Source: Faecalibacterium sp. HTF-F
GTDB lineage: Bacteria > Bacillota > Clostridia > Oscillospirales > Ruminococcaceae
NCBI RefSeq assembly: GCF_023347535.1
Contig: NZ_CP094473.1
Location: 1,674,001 to 1,738,000, forward strand
Reading direction: 5' to 3'
DNA: 64,000 nt
Positions 35,249-44,166 of the stretch are shown here, piece after piece. A program made the position numbers and the translations under genes. Positions within the stretch are counted from its first letter, which is position 1. Every line of letters starts with the position of its first letter. The notes under the pieces were generated by a model. The model searched no databases. It had not been told where the DNA came from and saw nothing but the letters and a program-made list of their open reading frames with translations.

Positions 35249-35285
35249 ATGCCCGTCTGATTTTCAGGCGGGCATTTCTTTTTGG
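35249..35285 (+). terminator. Terminator after first DUF262 gene
   Basis: ATGCCCG-CTG pairs with CAG-CGGGCAT (one G-T pair), followed by TTCTTTTT. Confidence 0.8.
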
Positions 35286-35292
35286 CAAAATA

Positions 35293-35321
35293 TAGTCATT
35301 CTACAAAATCCGTGGTACAAT
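35293..35321 (+). promoter_or_regulatory. Probable promoter of hsd operon
   Basis: TAGTCA (35293-35298) and TACAAT (35316-35321) are 17 bases apart, with a 109-base leader before hsdM. The -35 box is weak. Confidence 0.5.
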
Positions 35322-35429
35322 AGATGCAAGAATCATTTTTGAGGAAAAGCATCCTGCTATCCGATTTATAGGACACCCATCGTTGTAAAATCAGGATGTC
35401 CACCTATCACAAAAAACAAGGAGCAACGT

Positions 35430-37187
35430 ATGCCAAACGATAAGATCACCGCCGTAGGTGCCAACATTGCCGAAAAAGCCGCCATGATCTGGAATGTAGC
35501 CGATATGCTGCGGGGGCCGTTCAAGCCCCACGAGTACGGTCTGGTCATTCTGCCCATGACCGTGGTGAAGCGGTTCCACGACTGTCTGCTGCCCACCCAT
35601 CAGGCAGTGCTGGACACCTACGAGAAGGTGAAAAAGCTGCAGGTCATCGACGGCTTTTTGCAGAAGGCCTCCGGCTACCAGTTCTATAACACCAGCCGGT
35701 TCACCTTCGAGACCCTGCTGGCTGACCCGGACAACATTGAGTCCAACTTCCGGGATTACCTGTCCGGTTTCTCTGCCAACGCACAGGATGTGCTGGCAAA
35801 GTTCGACTTTGACAACATCATCAAGCGGATGGTAGAGAGCAACACCCTCTACCTCGTTATCAAGGAGTTTGGCTCCGAGAAGGGATATCTTGGCCCGGAC
35901 AAGATCAGCGCCGTGGACTGCGGCTATATCTTTGAGGACCTGGTGCGGCGGTTCTCCGAAAGCTTTGGCGAGGAAGCCGGAGCGCACTTCACCAGCCGGG
36001 ATATCATCTACCTGATGACCGACCTGCTGCTGTCCGAAGCCGACCTCGATACCAGCAGCATGACCGTTTACGATATGGCCATGGGCACCAGCCAGATGCT
36101 GAGCTGCATGGAGGAGCGCATCCACGAGCTGAACAGCGACATTGAGGTGACCTGCTTCGGGCAGGAGTTCAACCCCTCCACCTTTGCCATCGCCAAGGCG
36201 GATATGATGATCCGCGGCGGCGACCCCAACAATATGCGGTTCGGTGATACTTTGTCGGAGGATCAGTTTCCCGGATTCACCTTCCAGTACATCATCTCCA
36301 ACCCGCCCTTCGGCATCGACTGGAAGCGGGAGCAGAAGGCGGTGGAAGCCGAAGCCGCCCGGGGCGAGATGGGGCGTTTTGCGCCCGGTCTGCCCAAGAT
36401 CAGCGATGGTCAGCAGCTTTTTGTGCTGAACGGCCTTGCCAAGCTGGCAAACAAGGGCAAAATGGCCATTATCCAGAACGGCTCTCCCCTGTTCAGCGGC
36501 GATGCCGGCAGCGGGCCCAGCAACATCCGGCAGTATATTCTGGAAAACGACTGGCTGGACTGCATCATCCAGCTTTCCACCGATATGTTCATGAACACCG
36601 GCATCTCCACCTACATCTGGGTGCTCAGCAAGGATAAGCCCGCCCACCGTGCAGGCAAGGTACAGCTTATTGACGCCAGCCACTGCTTTGAGCCACGCCG
36701 CAAGAGCATCGGCACCAAGCGCAACGACATCACCGATGCCTGCCGGGAGCTGATCGTCACCGCCTACGGCGAATCTGCCAACGGCAAGGTGTACGGCGAC
36801 AAAAACGGCATCTACTGCGAGAGCAAGGTGTTCGAGAGCGTGGAGTTCGGCTACAACAAGATCGTGGTGGAGCGCCCCCAGCGGGACGAGGCGGGCAACG
36901 TTATCCTGAAGCGCGGCAAACCTGTGCCGGACACCAGCCTGCGGGACACCGAAAACGTACCGCTGGTGCAGGATATCGACGCCTACTTTGCCCGGGAAGT
37001 TCTGCCCTACGCCCCCGACGCATGGATCGACCACAGCAAGACCAAGGTGGGCTACGAGATCCCCATGACCCGCTATTTCTACGAGTATCAGGCGCCGGAA
37101 GCCGTGGAGGATATCGTGGCGCGCATCACCGCACTGGAACAGGATATCTCCGCCGGGCTGGCAGAGCTGTTCCATAAGGAGGACTGA
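35430..37187 (+). CDS. hsdM: Type I restriction-modification DNA methylase (M)
   Basis: 585-residue M subunit that, with S, methylates adenine in a split recognition site and is needed for restriction by R. The N-terminal helical domain begins IAEKAAMIWNVADMLRGPFK. The catalytic N6-adenine motif is IISNPPFGIDW (motif IV). Motif I reads VYDMAMGTSQML rather than the common DPxxGxG, a variant I associate with this subgroup. AAGGAG precedes the ATG. The stop is two bases before hsdS. GC-rich, like hsdR and unlike hsdS. Confidence 0.93.
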   Translation: MPNDKITAVGANIAEKAAMIWNVADMLRGPFKPHEYGLVILPMTVVKRFHDCLLPTHQAVLDTYEKVKKLQVIDGFLQKASGYQFYNTSRFTFETLLADPDNIESNFRDYLSGFSANAQDVLAKFDFDNIIKRMVESNTLYLVIKEFGSEKGYLGPDKISAVDCGYIFEDLVRRFSESFGEEAGAHFTSRDIIYLMTDLLLSEADLDTSSMTVYDMAMGTSQMLSCMEERIHELNSDIEVTCFGQEFNPSTFAIAKADMMIRGGDPNNMRFGDTLSEDQFPGFTFQYIISNPPFGIDWKREQKAVEAEAARGEMGRFAPGLPKISDGQQLFVLNGLAKLANKGKMAIIQNGSPLFSGDAGSGPSNIRQYILENDWLDCIIQLSTDMFMNTGISTYIWVLSKDKPAHRAGKVQLIDASHCFEPRRKSIGTKRNDITDACRELIVTAYGESANGKVYGDKNGIYCESKVFESVEFGYNKIVVERPQRDEAGNVILKRGKPVPDTSLRDTENVPLVQDIDAYFAREVLPYAPDAWIDHSKTKVGYEIPMTRYFYEYQAPEAVEDIVARITALEQDISAGLAELFHKED

Positions 37188-37189
37188 CC

Positions 37190-38431
37190 ATGGCACGGAA
37201 AATGAAAGATAGCGGCATTGAATGGATCGGGGAGATTCCAGAGGGGTGGGAGGTTGTACAACTCAAACGCTTTGCTGAAGTTCACAATGGTCGTGAGATT
37301 GACGTTGAAGTCGATAGTACCGATTCTTCTGCCGTTGGAGTATATGGCTCTGGTGGAGTTTTTAAATACACCAATCGTGCACAATACAGTGGAAAAGCTG
37401 TTCTTTTTGGGCGAAAAGGAACTCTCGGCAAGCCCTTGTATGTTGAAGGACAACTATGGGCAGTAGACACCATGTATTTTCTCACTTACAGTAATCGCCT
37501 ACTTGAAAAATTCAGTTATTATCAATTTTTAGCCTTTAACTGGGCTCCTTATATCACTCACACTGCTATTCCTAGTGTTGTTGCATCTGAAATTGTTGCT
37601 TGTTATTTTCCTATTCCACCGCTAGAGGAACAGGCAAAAATCGCAGATTACCTTGATAATGGTTGTGCTTCACTTGATACCATCCTCGACAAAACTCGTT
37701 CCAGCATCGAGGAATACAAAAAGCTCAAGCAGGCAGTTATTACGCAGGCTGTGACCAAAGGCGTGCGTGGTGAGCGGGAGATGAAGGATAGTAAAGTTGA
37801 TTACATCGGACAAATTCCTGACGAATGGGTTCTTTGTAAACTCCGCAATATCGGTGATGCTCAAAACGGTATTAGTAAGGCCAGTGAATTTTTCGGTAAA
37901 GGAACACCATTTGTAAGTTATAGTGATGTTTATAAAAATTACTCTCTGCCTTTTTCCGTATCTGGATTAGTCGAGTCCACTCCAGAAGAACAAGAGCGAT
38001 ACTCTGTAAAGGAGGGAGACATTTTCTTTACCCGGACTTCCGAAACAATCGAAGAAGTTGGATTTTCTTGTGTTTGTGAAAAGGATATTCCCAATGCCAC
38101 GTTTGCTGGTTTTCTCATCCGAGTACGTCCATTTTCAGACAAATTGCATACACCGTATGCAAAGTATTATTTTAGAAGCTCTCACTTACGGTTTTATCTT
38201 GTTAAGGAAATGAATCTTGTAACACGGGCTAGTCTTGGGCAGAGCCTTCTTAAATCCATGCCTGTTTTGTTGCCACCACTTGAAGAGCAAAAAGAAATTG
38301 CTGCCTACCTTGACGCCAAGTGCGCCGAAATTGATAGGCTGATTGCAAAGAAGGAGCAGCTGGTAAAAGAACTGGAAAGCTATAAGAAAAGTTTGATTTA
38401 TGAGGTTGTAACAGGGAAACGGGAGGTGTAA
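37190..38431 (+). CDS. hsdS: Type I restriction specificity subunit (S)
   Basis: 413-residue S subunit with two target-recognition domains that define the DNA site. Each half starts with a matching phrase (MKDSGIEWIGEIPEGWEV at residue 4 and MKDSKVDYIGQIPDEWVL near 197), and each ends in a conserved helix (PPLEEQAKIADYLD, PPLEEQKEIAAYLDAKC). The terminal helix KKEQLVKELESYKKSLIYEV is the second spacer. The recognition domains are AT-rich, as if swapped in from another source. Confidence 0.92.
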   Translation: MARKMKDSGIEWIGEIPEGWEVVQLKRFAEVHNGREIDVEVDSTDSSAVGVYGSGGVFKYTNRAQYSGKAVLFGRKGTLGKPLYVEGQLWAVDTMYFLTYSNRLLEKFSYYQFLAFNWAPYITHTAIPSVVASEIVACYFPIPPLEEQAKIADYLDNGCASLDTILDKTRSSIEEYKKLKQAVITQAVTKGVRGEREMKDSKVDYIGQIPDEWVLCKLRNIGDAQNGISKASEFFGKGTPFVSYSDVYKNYSLPFSVSGLVESTPEEQERYSVKEGDIFFTRTSETIEEVGFSCVCEKDIPNATFAGFLIRVRPFSDKLHTPYAKYYFRSSHLRFYLVKEMNLVTRASLGQSLLKSMPVLLPPLEEQKEIAAYLDAKCAEIDRLIAKKEQLVKELESYKKSLIYEVVTGKREV

Positions 38432-38432
38432 A

Positions 38433-39416
38433 ATGGAAGAAAATAAATTCCAGGATGTTTTGGGCAATATTTTAATGGAAACACTATCAAATCGTGCGGA
38501 CGAATTGCAAAAAGAAGGAAAATCCATTTCAGACATTTCTAAAATCCTCAATGATGATAAAATATCTTCTATCGTTGAAAAACTTCTTGAGCGGGCTTCT
38601 TCCGACAATGTTTCCTTTTACAAATCACATCTTCATGAAATTATCGAAGATGCTGACATTGAAAAGAACCGCTTTCTTCAGCATCACCATTCAATCTGGG
38701 GGGAATGTTTTGAAGCCTCTCGTGTTATGTATATAATTGCTGTTGAGGGTGCGGAAGCTTTCTGTCATTATGTAACAGATAATATTCCGATTGATACCCG
38801 CGAATCAAAACAATTCACATTTTTGGCTCTTCAACACATTCATGGACGCGTTTGCCAACAGTTTGCTGAGGTTCTCTGTCTTATGGAAAATGGTTTCGCA
38901 GATGGAGCCTATGCTCGTTGGCGCTCAATGTTTGAATTGTGTTGCACGGCTACTTTTATTTCTGAACAGGGTGAACAGATTGCAAAACAATATATCGAGG
39001 CTTCTAAGTCCGACAAGCAAAAGTATGAGTGGACAAAAGGTGCAAAAGATCCATCTGGGAAAGAAATCACAATAAAAACTTTTGCTGCGCTCCAATCACA
39101 ATGTCATGTTAATGAAAAATGGAAACCACAATATAAGCTTGCCTGCTCTATCATTCATCCTACGCCTCAAGGAACAATGGGGCGTTTGTCTAACGCGGAT
39201 AATTCCAACTGTGTTCCTGTAGGACAATCAAATTTTGGCATTTCTATTCCTGCGGAGCATTCTGCCATATCATTAGCATGGGCAACCAACATTTTTCTTA
39301 CTGTGTTCACATATATGGATGGTCTATCAACTTGTGAAACTCTAAACAAATGGATTGATGTTATTCGTGCGTTATATTTTTCTGCAATGGACAATTATAA
39401 AGGAGGTAAAAAATGA
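38433..39416 (+). CDS. DUF5677-type protein within hsd operon
   Basis: 327 residues. The central segment LMENGFADGAYARWRSMFEL with FISEQGEQIAKQYIE matches DUF5677 proteins, which are helical and of unknown function. It starts two bases after hsdS and overlaps the next gene by four bases (ATGA), so it is part of the operon. AT-rich like hsdS. Its place between specificity and restriction subunits suggests an accessory or separate defence role; no catalytic motif is visible. Confidence 0.72.
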   Translation: MEENKFQDVLGNILMETLSNRADELQKEGKSISDISKILNDDKISSIVEKLLERASSDNVSFYKSHLHEIIEDADIEKNRFLQHHHSIWGECFEASRVMYIIAVEGAEAFCHYVTDNIPIDTRESKQFTFLALQHIHGRVCQQFAEVLCLMENGFADGAYARWRSMFELCCTATFISEQGEQIAKQYIEASKSDKQKYEWTKGAKDPSGKEITIKTFAALQSQCHVNEKWKPQYKLACSIIHPTPQGTMGRLSNADNSNCVPVGQSNFGISIPAEHSAISLAWATNIFLTVFTYMDGLSTCETLNKWIDVIRALYFSAMDNYKGGKK

Positions 39417-39970
39417 ACAGTCCTGATGTAAACGCTATTGTAGCTTCCGCTACAACAATAAATTGGGTTACAGACGTAATTGTTCCGTTGACTTCTGCGC
39501 TTATTGGTGGTCTAGTAGCACTGGTAGGCGTTTATATCACCCTATCCCATGAGCGCAATGTCCGAAAAGCTGAAATCTCCGCGAATGCAAGGCCCTTCTT
39601 CTCAATTTTCGGAATGTATGACCATGGTCGTTTTTCTAATGCTCAAGAACATGTATTTTCTTTCGTCTCTGGTGATATTTATGATGACAACCAATCTCAT
39701 CTCGTTGCAAATGTTGTTAATTCTGAAAAAATCGAATTTGTAATAAATGAATTTTGCATTGATGGTATTCATTATCATCCCCATGGATACGAAAAACAAT
39801 TCATTTCAAAAGGTTTAGTTTGCACAATAGTTATCAATATTAAAACAGGTGCAAATTTGTCCGATGCTTTAATGTATGTCACCGATATCAATTCCACAAA
39901 GCACATTTACAAATTAAAATGTAGAAATGAACTTGTTATCGATTTTGAAGAAGTTCAAAAGGAGGTCTAA
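39413..39970 (+). CDS. Membrane-anchored small protein within hsd operon
   Basis: 185 residues, one N-terminal membrane helix (about 20-45: [20 protein letters not shown]) followed by a basic stretch and a soluble beta-rich domain of unknown type. It overlaps DUF5677 by four bases and precedes hsdR by two bases. A membrane anchor beside DUF5677 suggests the pair may act together at the membrane. No family recognised. Confidence 0.62.
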   Translation: MNSPDVNAIVASATTINWVTDVIVPLTSALIGGLVALVGVYITLSHERNVRKAEISANARPFFSIFGMYDHGRFSNAQEHVFSFVSGDIYDDNQSHLVANVVNSEKIEFVINEFCIDGIHYHPHGYEKQFISKGLVCTIVINIKTGANLSDALMYVTDINSTKHIYKLKCRNELVIDFEEVQKEV

Positions 39971-39972
39971 CC

Positions 39973-42945
39973 ATGCCCCTCAACACCACCGAAAAGCAGT
40001 TTGAATCGGACATTGCGGCGGCGCTGCTCTCCCCTGCCGGGGGCTACACCCGCAACGGGGATTGCTACGACCCCAAGCTGGGGCTGTTTGTGGATACCCT
40101 GATCCGCTTTGTGCAAAAGACCCAGCCCAACGAGTGGGCATTTTTTGAAAAGCAGAACCCGGTAAACCCGGTGCGAAAATTCTGCACTGCCTTTAACAAT
40201 GCCTGCGATGCGGACGGACTGCTTTCGGTGCTGCGGTATGGGTTCAAGCACCGGGGACGGCGGTTCCGGGTGTGCTATTTTCAGCCGGAATCCGCGCTGA
40301 ACCAGAAGGACGCCCAGCGCTACGCTCAAAACGAGATCACCTGCAGCCGGCAGTGGTTCTACTCTGACACCACCCACAACTCGGTGGACATGGTGCTGGC
40401 GGTAAACGGCATCCCGGTGTTCGCCTTTGAGCTAAAGAACCAGTTCACCGGGCAGACCGTGGAGAACGCCAAGCAGCAGTGGATGCACGACCGGGACCCG
40501 CGGGAGGTGTGTTTCCAGTTCAACAAGCGCATTCTGGGCTACTTTTGCGTAGACCTGACCGAGGTGTGGATGGCCACCCGGCTGGCAGGCAAGGACACCC
40601 GCTTTCTTCCCTTCAATCAGGGCTCTAACGGTGCCGGACGGGACGGCGGCGCAGGCAACCCGCCCAACCCCAGCGGCTACCTTACCGCCTACCTCTGGGA
40701 AGAAGTGTTCCAGAAGGACAGCATGATGGACATCCTGCAAAAGTTCATGAGCCTGCAGGACGGCAAGACCCTGATCTTTCCCCGGTACCATCAGCTGGAC
40801 GTGGTGCGTAAGCTGGTGGCAGATGTGCGGCAGAAAGGTGCCGGGCAGCACTATCTCATCCAGCACAGCGCCGGGTCGGGCAAGTCCAACTCCATTGCTT
40901 GGACGGCGTACCGGCTGGCTTCCCTGTTCAACACCGAGAACAAGCCGGTGTTTGCCAGTGTCATCGTGGTGACTGACCGCACCGTGCTGGACGCACAGCT
41001 GCAGGAGACCATCTCCGGCTTCGACCATACGCTGGGTGCGGTGGAGGCCATCGGCGAGGACAAAAACTCCGGCGACCTGCGGGATGCCATCAACAACGGC
41101 GCACGCATCATCATCACCACGCTGCAAAAGTTCCCGGTCATCTATACTGAGGTAAACAAGACTGCCGGGAAGAACTATGCCGTTATCATCGACGAAGCGC
41201 ACTCCTCCCAGACCGGCACCTCTGCTTTAAAGCTGAAAGCCGCCCTTGCCGACACTGAGGACGCGCTGCGGGAATATGCCGAGCTGGAAGGCAAAGCGGA
41301 GGACGAGATCGACCCGGAGGATGCTCTGGTGAAGGAGTTGACCTCCCACGGGCGGCACAAGAACCTGTCCTTCTTTGCCTTTACCGCCACCCCAAAAGCC
41401 GCCACGCTGGAGCTGTTCGGCACCGAGTACCCGGACGGCAGCCACCACCCTTTCCACATTTACAGTATGCGGCAGGCCATTGAGGAAGGGTTCATTCTGG
41501 ATGTGCTGCAAAACTACATGACCTATTCCACCTGCTTTAAGATCGCCAAGACCATCCCGGACAACCCCGACCTGCCTGCCAGCCGGGCGGCAAAGCTCAT
41601 CCGCAAGTATGAAGAGCTGCACCCCTACAACATCAGCCAGAAGGCAAAGATCATTGTAGAGACCTTCCGGGAGACCACCAGCCACAAGATCGGCGGGCGG
41701 GGCAAGATGATGGTGGTCACCTCCTCCCGGCTGGCGGCGGTGCGGTACTTTCACGAGGTCAAGCGCTACATTGCGGAGCAGGGCTATGACGATGTGCAGA
41801 TCTTAGCGGCGTTTTCCGGTGCCGTACCGGACGGCGGCGTGGAGTACACGGAGCAGTCCCTGAACGTCCGCGCCGACGGCAGCCACATTACAGAGAGCCA
41901 GACCAAAAAGGAGTTCCACAACAACTTCAATGTGCTCATCGTGGCAGAAAAATACCAGACCGGTTTTGACGAACCGCTGCTCCATACCATGATCGTGGAC
42001 AAAAAGCTGAAGGGCGTCAAGGCGGTGCAGACTCTCTCCCGTCTGAACCGTACCTGTCCCGGTAAAATTGACACCTTTGTGCTGGATTTTGTGAACAAGG
42101 CGGAGGACATCCGGGAGGCATTCCAGCCCTTTTATCAGGAGACGTTTCTGGAGCAGGAGGTCAACACCGACCTCATTTACAAAACCCAGAAGGAACTGCG
42201 GAGCTTTGCGGTCTATTCCGATGCAGACGTGGAAGCCTTTGCCAAGGAGTATTTCCGCAGCACCAAGCAGGATAAAAACGCCGTGGGCCGCATGAGCAGC
42301 GTCTTGAAGCCGGTGGCAGACCGCTACAACCAGAAGACACAGGCCGAGCGGTACCAGTTCCGCCGCCTGCTGCGCAGCCTTGTCAAGTGGTACGGCTACG
42401 TTTCACAGGTGGCGCGGATGTTTGATGAAGAGCTGCACAAGGAGAACGTATTCTGCGCTTACCTGCTCAAACTGCTGCCGCCGGACGAGGTCTCTCCGCT
42501 GGACTTAGAGGGCAAATTACAGTTGGAGTATTACAAGCTGCAAAAGACCTTTGCCGGTGCCATCGAGCTGGAACACGCCAAGGGCGTCTACGAGCCAGTC
42601 ACCCAGAAAGGCGCTCTCGGCCACGACCCCAAGGAGCCGCTGGACGAGATCATTTTGAAGATCAACGAGAAGTTCAAGGGCGAGTTCACCAATGCCGACC
42701 GGGTGCTGCTTACTGCCCTGCATGACCGTCTGCTGGCCGACCCGAAGCTGGCAAAGCTGGCGCGCAGCTCCGACCCGCAGATCTTTACCGAGAGCATCTT
42801 CCCCAAAGCCTTTGACACCGCCGCACAGGACAGCTATCTTGAAGCGCAGGACACCTTCTCTTCCCTGTTTGAAGATACCAGCAAGTACAAGGCTATCATG
42901 TCAGCATTGGCAGAGTGGCTGTATGGAGAATTCCGCAAGAAGTAA
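39973..42945 (+). CDS. hsdR: Type I restriction enzyme R subunit
   Basis: 990-residue motor and nuclease subunit. The N-terminal PD-(D/E)XK nuclease centre is seen in [20 protein letters not shown] (Asp, then E-x-K), followed by TVENAKQQW. The SF2 motor has Walker [18 protein letters not shown] box [13 protein letters not shown], motif [13 protein letters not shown], and later motifs [16 protein letters not shown] and [11 protein letters not shown]. Full length, GC-rich. AAAGGAGG precedes the ATG at 39973. A terminator-like hairpin lies 185 bases after the stop. Confidence 0.94.
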   Translation: MPLNTTEKQFESDIAAALLSPAGGYTRNGDCYDPKLGLFVDTLIRFVQKTQPNEWAFFEKQNPVNPVRKFCTAFNNACDADGLLSVLRYGFKHRGRRFRVCYFQPESALNQKDAQRYAQNEITCSRQWFYSDTTHNSVDMVLAVNGIPVFAFELKNQFTGQTVENAKQQWMHDRDPREVCFQFNKRILGYFCVDLTEVWMATRLAGKDTRFLPFNQGSNGAGRDGGAGNPPNPSGYLTAYLWEEVFQKDSMMDILQKFMSLQDGKTLIFPRYHQLDVVRKLVADVRQKGAGQHYLIQHSAGSGKSNSIAWTAYRLASLFNTENKPVFASVIVVTDRTVLDAQLQETISGFDHTLGAVEAIGEDKNSGDLRDAINNGARIIITTLQKFPVIYTEVNKTAGKNYAVIIDEAHSSQTGTSALKLKAALADTEDALREYAELEGKAEDEIDPEDALVKELTSHGRHKNLSFFAFTATPKAATLELFGTEYPDGSHHPFHIYSMRQAIEEGFILDVLQNYMTYSTCFKIAKTIPDNPDLPASRAAKLIRKYEELHPYNISQKAKIIVETFRETTSHKIGGRGKMMVVTSSRLAAVRYFHEVKRYIAEQGYDDVQILAAFSGAVPDGGVEYTEQSLNVRADGSHITESQTKKEFHNNFNVLIVAEKYQTGFDEPLLHTMIVDKKLKGVKAVQTLSRLNRTCPGKIDTFVLDFVNKAEDIREAFQPFYQETFLEQEVNTDLIYKTQKELRSFAVYSDADVEAFAKEYFRSTKQDKNAVGRMSSVLKPVADRYNQKTQAERYQFRRLLRSLVKWYGYVSQVARMFDEELHKENVFCAYLLKLLPPDEVSPLDLEGKLQLEYYKLQKTFAGAIELEHAKGVYEPVTQKGALGHDPKEPLDEIILKINEKFKGEFTNADRVLLTALHDRLLADPKLAKLARSSDPQIFTESIFPKAFDTAAQDSYLEAQDTFSSLFEDTSKYKAIMSALAEWLYGEFRKK

Positions 42946-43390
42946 AACAGTTTTCCCTTTTTATTTGCTTAAAGCAGCCTGCATCCACGGGATGCAGTTC
43001 AAGGGTTTGGGTGTTCCCAACAAGCATTTTGCAACGCAAATGGTGTTTGTATAGACAGACACATTGCTTGCGAGCACTATGAAGCCTCTCAACGCGACTT
43101 CCAAATTTGAAAATTATTTTGCAATCGAGACCGTCCGTTTTCAAGTTCAACTTGAAGCGGGCGGTTATTTTTCTGCACAAAAATTTTCGAATTTGCAACC
43201 GCAGCAAGCAGGGCGAGTTGGTGCCAACTCACAAGTTTTGAATCAGATTTTTCAAATCCGACTTCAAAAACGATTGTTGGGCTTCGCCAAAACCCGATAT
43301 TCAGCACATAAACTGTGCCGACTGCGTATCTTAACAGACGCTGAATAAGCAAATTTCTTGTAGAAAAAATCGTTTCCGAAAAATCGTCGT
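42946..43390. other. Intergenic stretch after hsdR
   Basis: No gene recognised in 445 bases. It contains the hairpin at 43130-43175, a short palindrome GAGTTGG-TG-CCAACTC at about 43213, and GCTGAATAAGCAAATTT at 43340-43356, which recurs with one change at 47040. It is probably the flank of the mobile element that follows. Confidence 0.5.
43130..43175 (+). terminator. Probable terminator of hsd operon
   Basis: ACCGTCCG pairs with CGGGCGGT (one G-T pair), enclosing TTCAAGTT-C-AACTTGAA, and is followed by TATTTTT. Confidence 0.65.
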
Positions 43391-43488
43391 TGATTCATTC
43401 AATATTGCACAAAACCGGAACTATTACTTCCGGTTTTGAAGGCAAAAAGCGGAAGTATCACTTCCTAAAAAATCGAGCAATTTTATGG

Positions 43489-43494
43489 TATGCT
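43489..43494 (+). promoter_or_regulatory. -10-like box 1 (TATGCT) of hairpin-linked promoter
   Basis: Lies 23 bases after the P hairpin ending at 43465. The transcript would run into the T hairpin at 43520 and end there as a short RNA. Confidence 0.45.
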
Positions 43495-43591
43495 CTATCC
43501 AGAGCCGTTCACAAGAACCGGACCTCCCAAGTCCGGTTTTCTCCCTCAAAACCGGACCTGATACGTCCTAAAAATACTTATTTGATTGTGA

Positions 43592-43597
43592 TAGGCT
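43592..43597 (+). promoter_or_regulatory. -10-like box 2 (TAGGCT) before structured RNA copy 1
   Basis: Lies 23 bases after the P hairpin ending at 43568, and about 15 bases before the conserved RNA-like repeat. Confidence 0.45.
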
Positions 43598-43610
43598 TTC
43601 TACAAGCCTT

Positions 43611-43726
43611 CATCGAACCTTGAGAACCGAATGACCGTCTGCATGGGATACCCGGCCATGACCCCGCAAGGGAGAGCCGGAAAACGCCGCTGGAAGGGGG
43701 TAGGAAGTCCGTGCAGAGAGAACGGC
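43611..43726 (+). ncRNA. Structured repeat, copy 1 (candidate small RNA)
   Basis: A sequence of about 115 bases that recurs at 44011-44130 at roughly 80% identity by eye. Pairings seen: CCGT with ACGG; CTGCATGGGA with TCCGTGCAG; CCGGC with GCCGG; and an inner CCC-GCAA-GGG hairpin. In copy 2 the same helices are kept by different bases (CCGCATGGA/TCCATGCGG and CTC/GAG), so changes are compensatory. It follows a -10-like box and is followed by a T hairpin (43762) that may end it. No open frame. I recognise no known RNA family. Confidence 0.6.
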
Positions 43727-43853
43727 ACCCAAAATTTGAAATCACGTTGATACGAAAAACCAGAACCAGTAGTTCCGATTTTGCCTTGAAATTCATTTCA
43801 TATCCCTTAAAAACCGGAACTACCAGTTCCTAAAAACAAAATTTACGATGTGA

Positions 43854-43859
43854 TACACT
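43854..43859 (+). promoter_or_regulatory. -10-like box 3 (TACACT) of hairpin-linked promoter
   Basis: Lies 23 bases after the P hairpin ending at 43830, within TGTGATACACT. The T hairpin at 43902 would end a transcript of about 55 bases. Confidence 0.45.
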
Positions 43860-43993
43860 AAGCCCACAGAAGCACATTCTTCATTGCTTTCACACCAGTT
43901 CAGGCATTGAATGTCCGATTTTTAGCAGAAATTCAAATCAACTTTCGTAAAAACCAGACATAATGTGTCCTAAAAAATCTCCCATGAATGTGT

Positions 43994-43999
43994 TAGCCT
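43994..43999 (+). promoter_or_regulatory. -10-like box 4 (TAGCCT) before structured RNA copy 2
   Basis: Lies 23 bases after the P hairpin ending at 43970 and leads into the second structured repeat and the ParB-like gene. Confidence 0.45.
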
Positions 44000-44010
44000 A
44001 GTTTCAAATC

Positions 44011-44130
44011 TATCATTGAACCTTGAGAACCAAATGACCGTCCGCATGGAATACCCGGCGATGATCTCACAAGAGCGAGCCGGAAGACGCCGCCGGAAGG
44101 GGGCAGGAGATCCATGCGGGGATAACGGCT
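44011..44130 (+). ncRNA. Structured repeat, copy 2, in ParB-like gene leader
   Basis: Second copy of the 115-base repeat. Helices CCGT/ACGG, CCGCATGGA/TCCATGCGG, CCGGC/GCCGG and CTC-ACAA-GAG are kept by bases different from copy 1. It ends 36 bases before the ParB-like start, so it would form the 5' leader of that mRNA. Copy 1 stands alone. One free copy and one leader copy could regulate each other or share a bound protein; this is inference. Confidence 0.6.
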
Positions 44131-44166
44131 GAACTACCAATAAATTTTTGAAAGGAGATTTTGCCT

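Larger units (their letters stand above)
43410..43970 (+). repeat. Four matched pairs of 15-base hairpins
   Basis: Eight 15-base palindromes of form NGRxx..xxTCC. Four (T type, at 43415, 43520, 43762, 43902) are followed by GGTTTT or GATTTT, like terminators; the first two are also flanked by AACC/GGTT. Four (P type, at 43451, 43554, 43816, 43956) are flanked by AAAA-C/G-C before and TAAAAA after. Each T precedes a P by 36, 34, 54 and 54 bases. Bases 4-5 and 11-12 vary between pairs but agree within each pair and keep base-pairing. A -10-like box lies exactly 23 bases after each P hairpin. Confidence 0.75.

Noticed and set aside
35391-37196. Minus-strand frame of about 600 codons opposite hsdM
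   Set aside because: Shadow frame; the hsdM reading has clear catalytic motifs.
43410-43970. CRISPR array
   Set aside because: The repeated units are only 15-base palindromes with variable bases and uneven spacing (34-140 bases). There are no constant repeats of 24-40 bases, no spacers of fixed size, and no cas genes.
43611-44130. Retron msr-msd or group II intron RNA
   Set aside because: No reverse transcriptase gene is nearby, and the domain V-like hairpin of group II introns and the msr priming guanosine layout are not seen.
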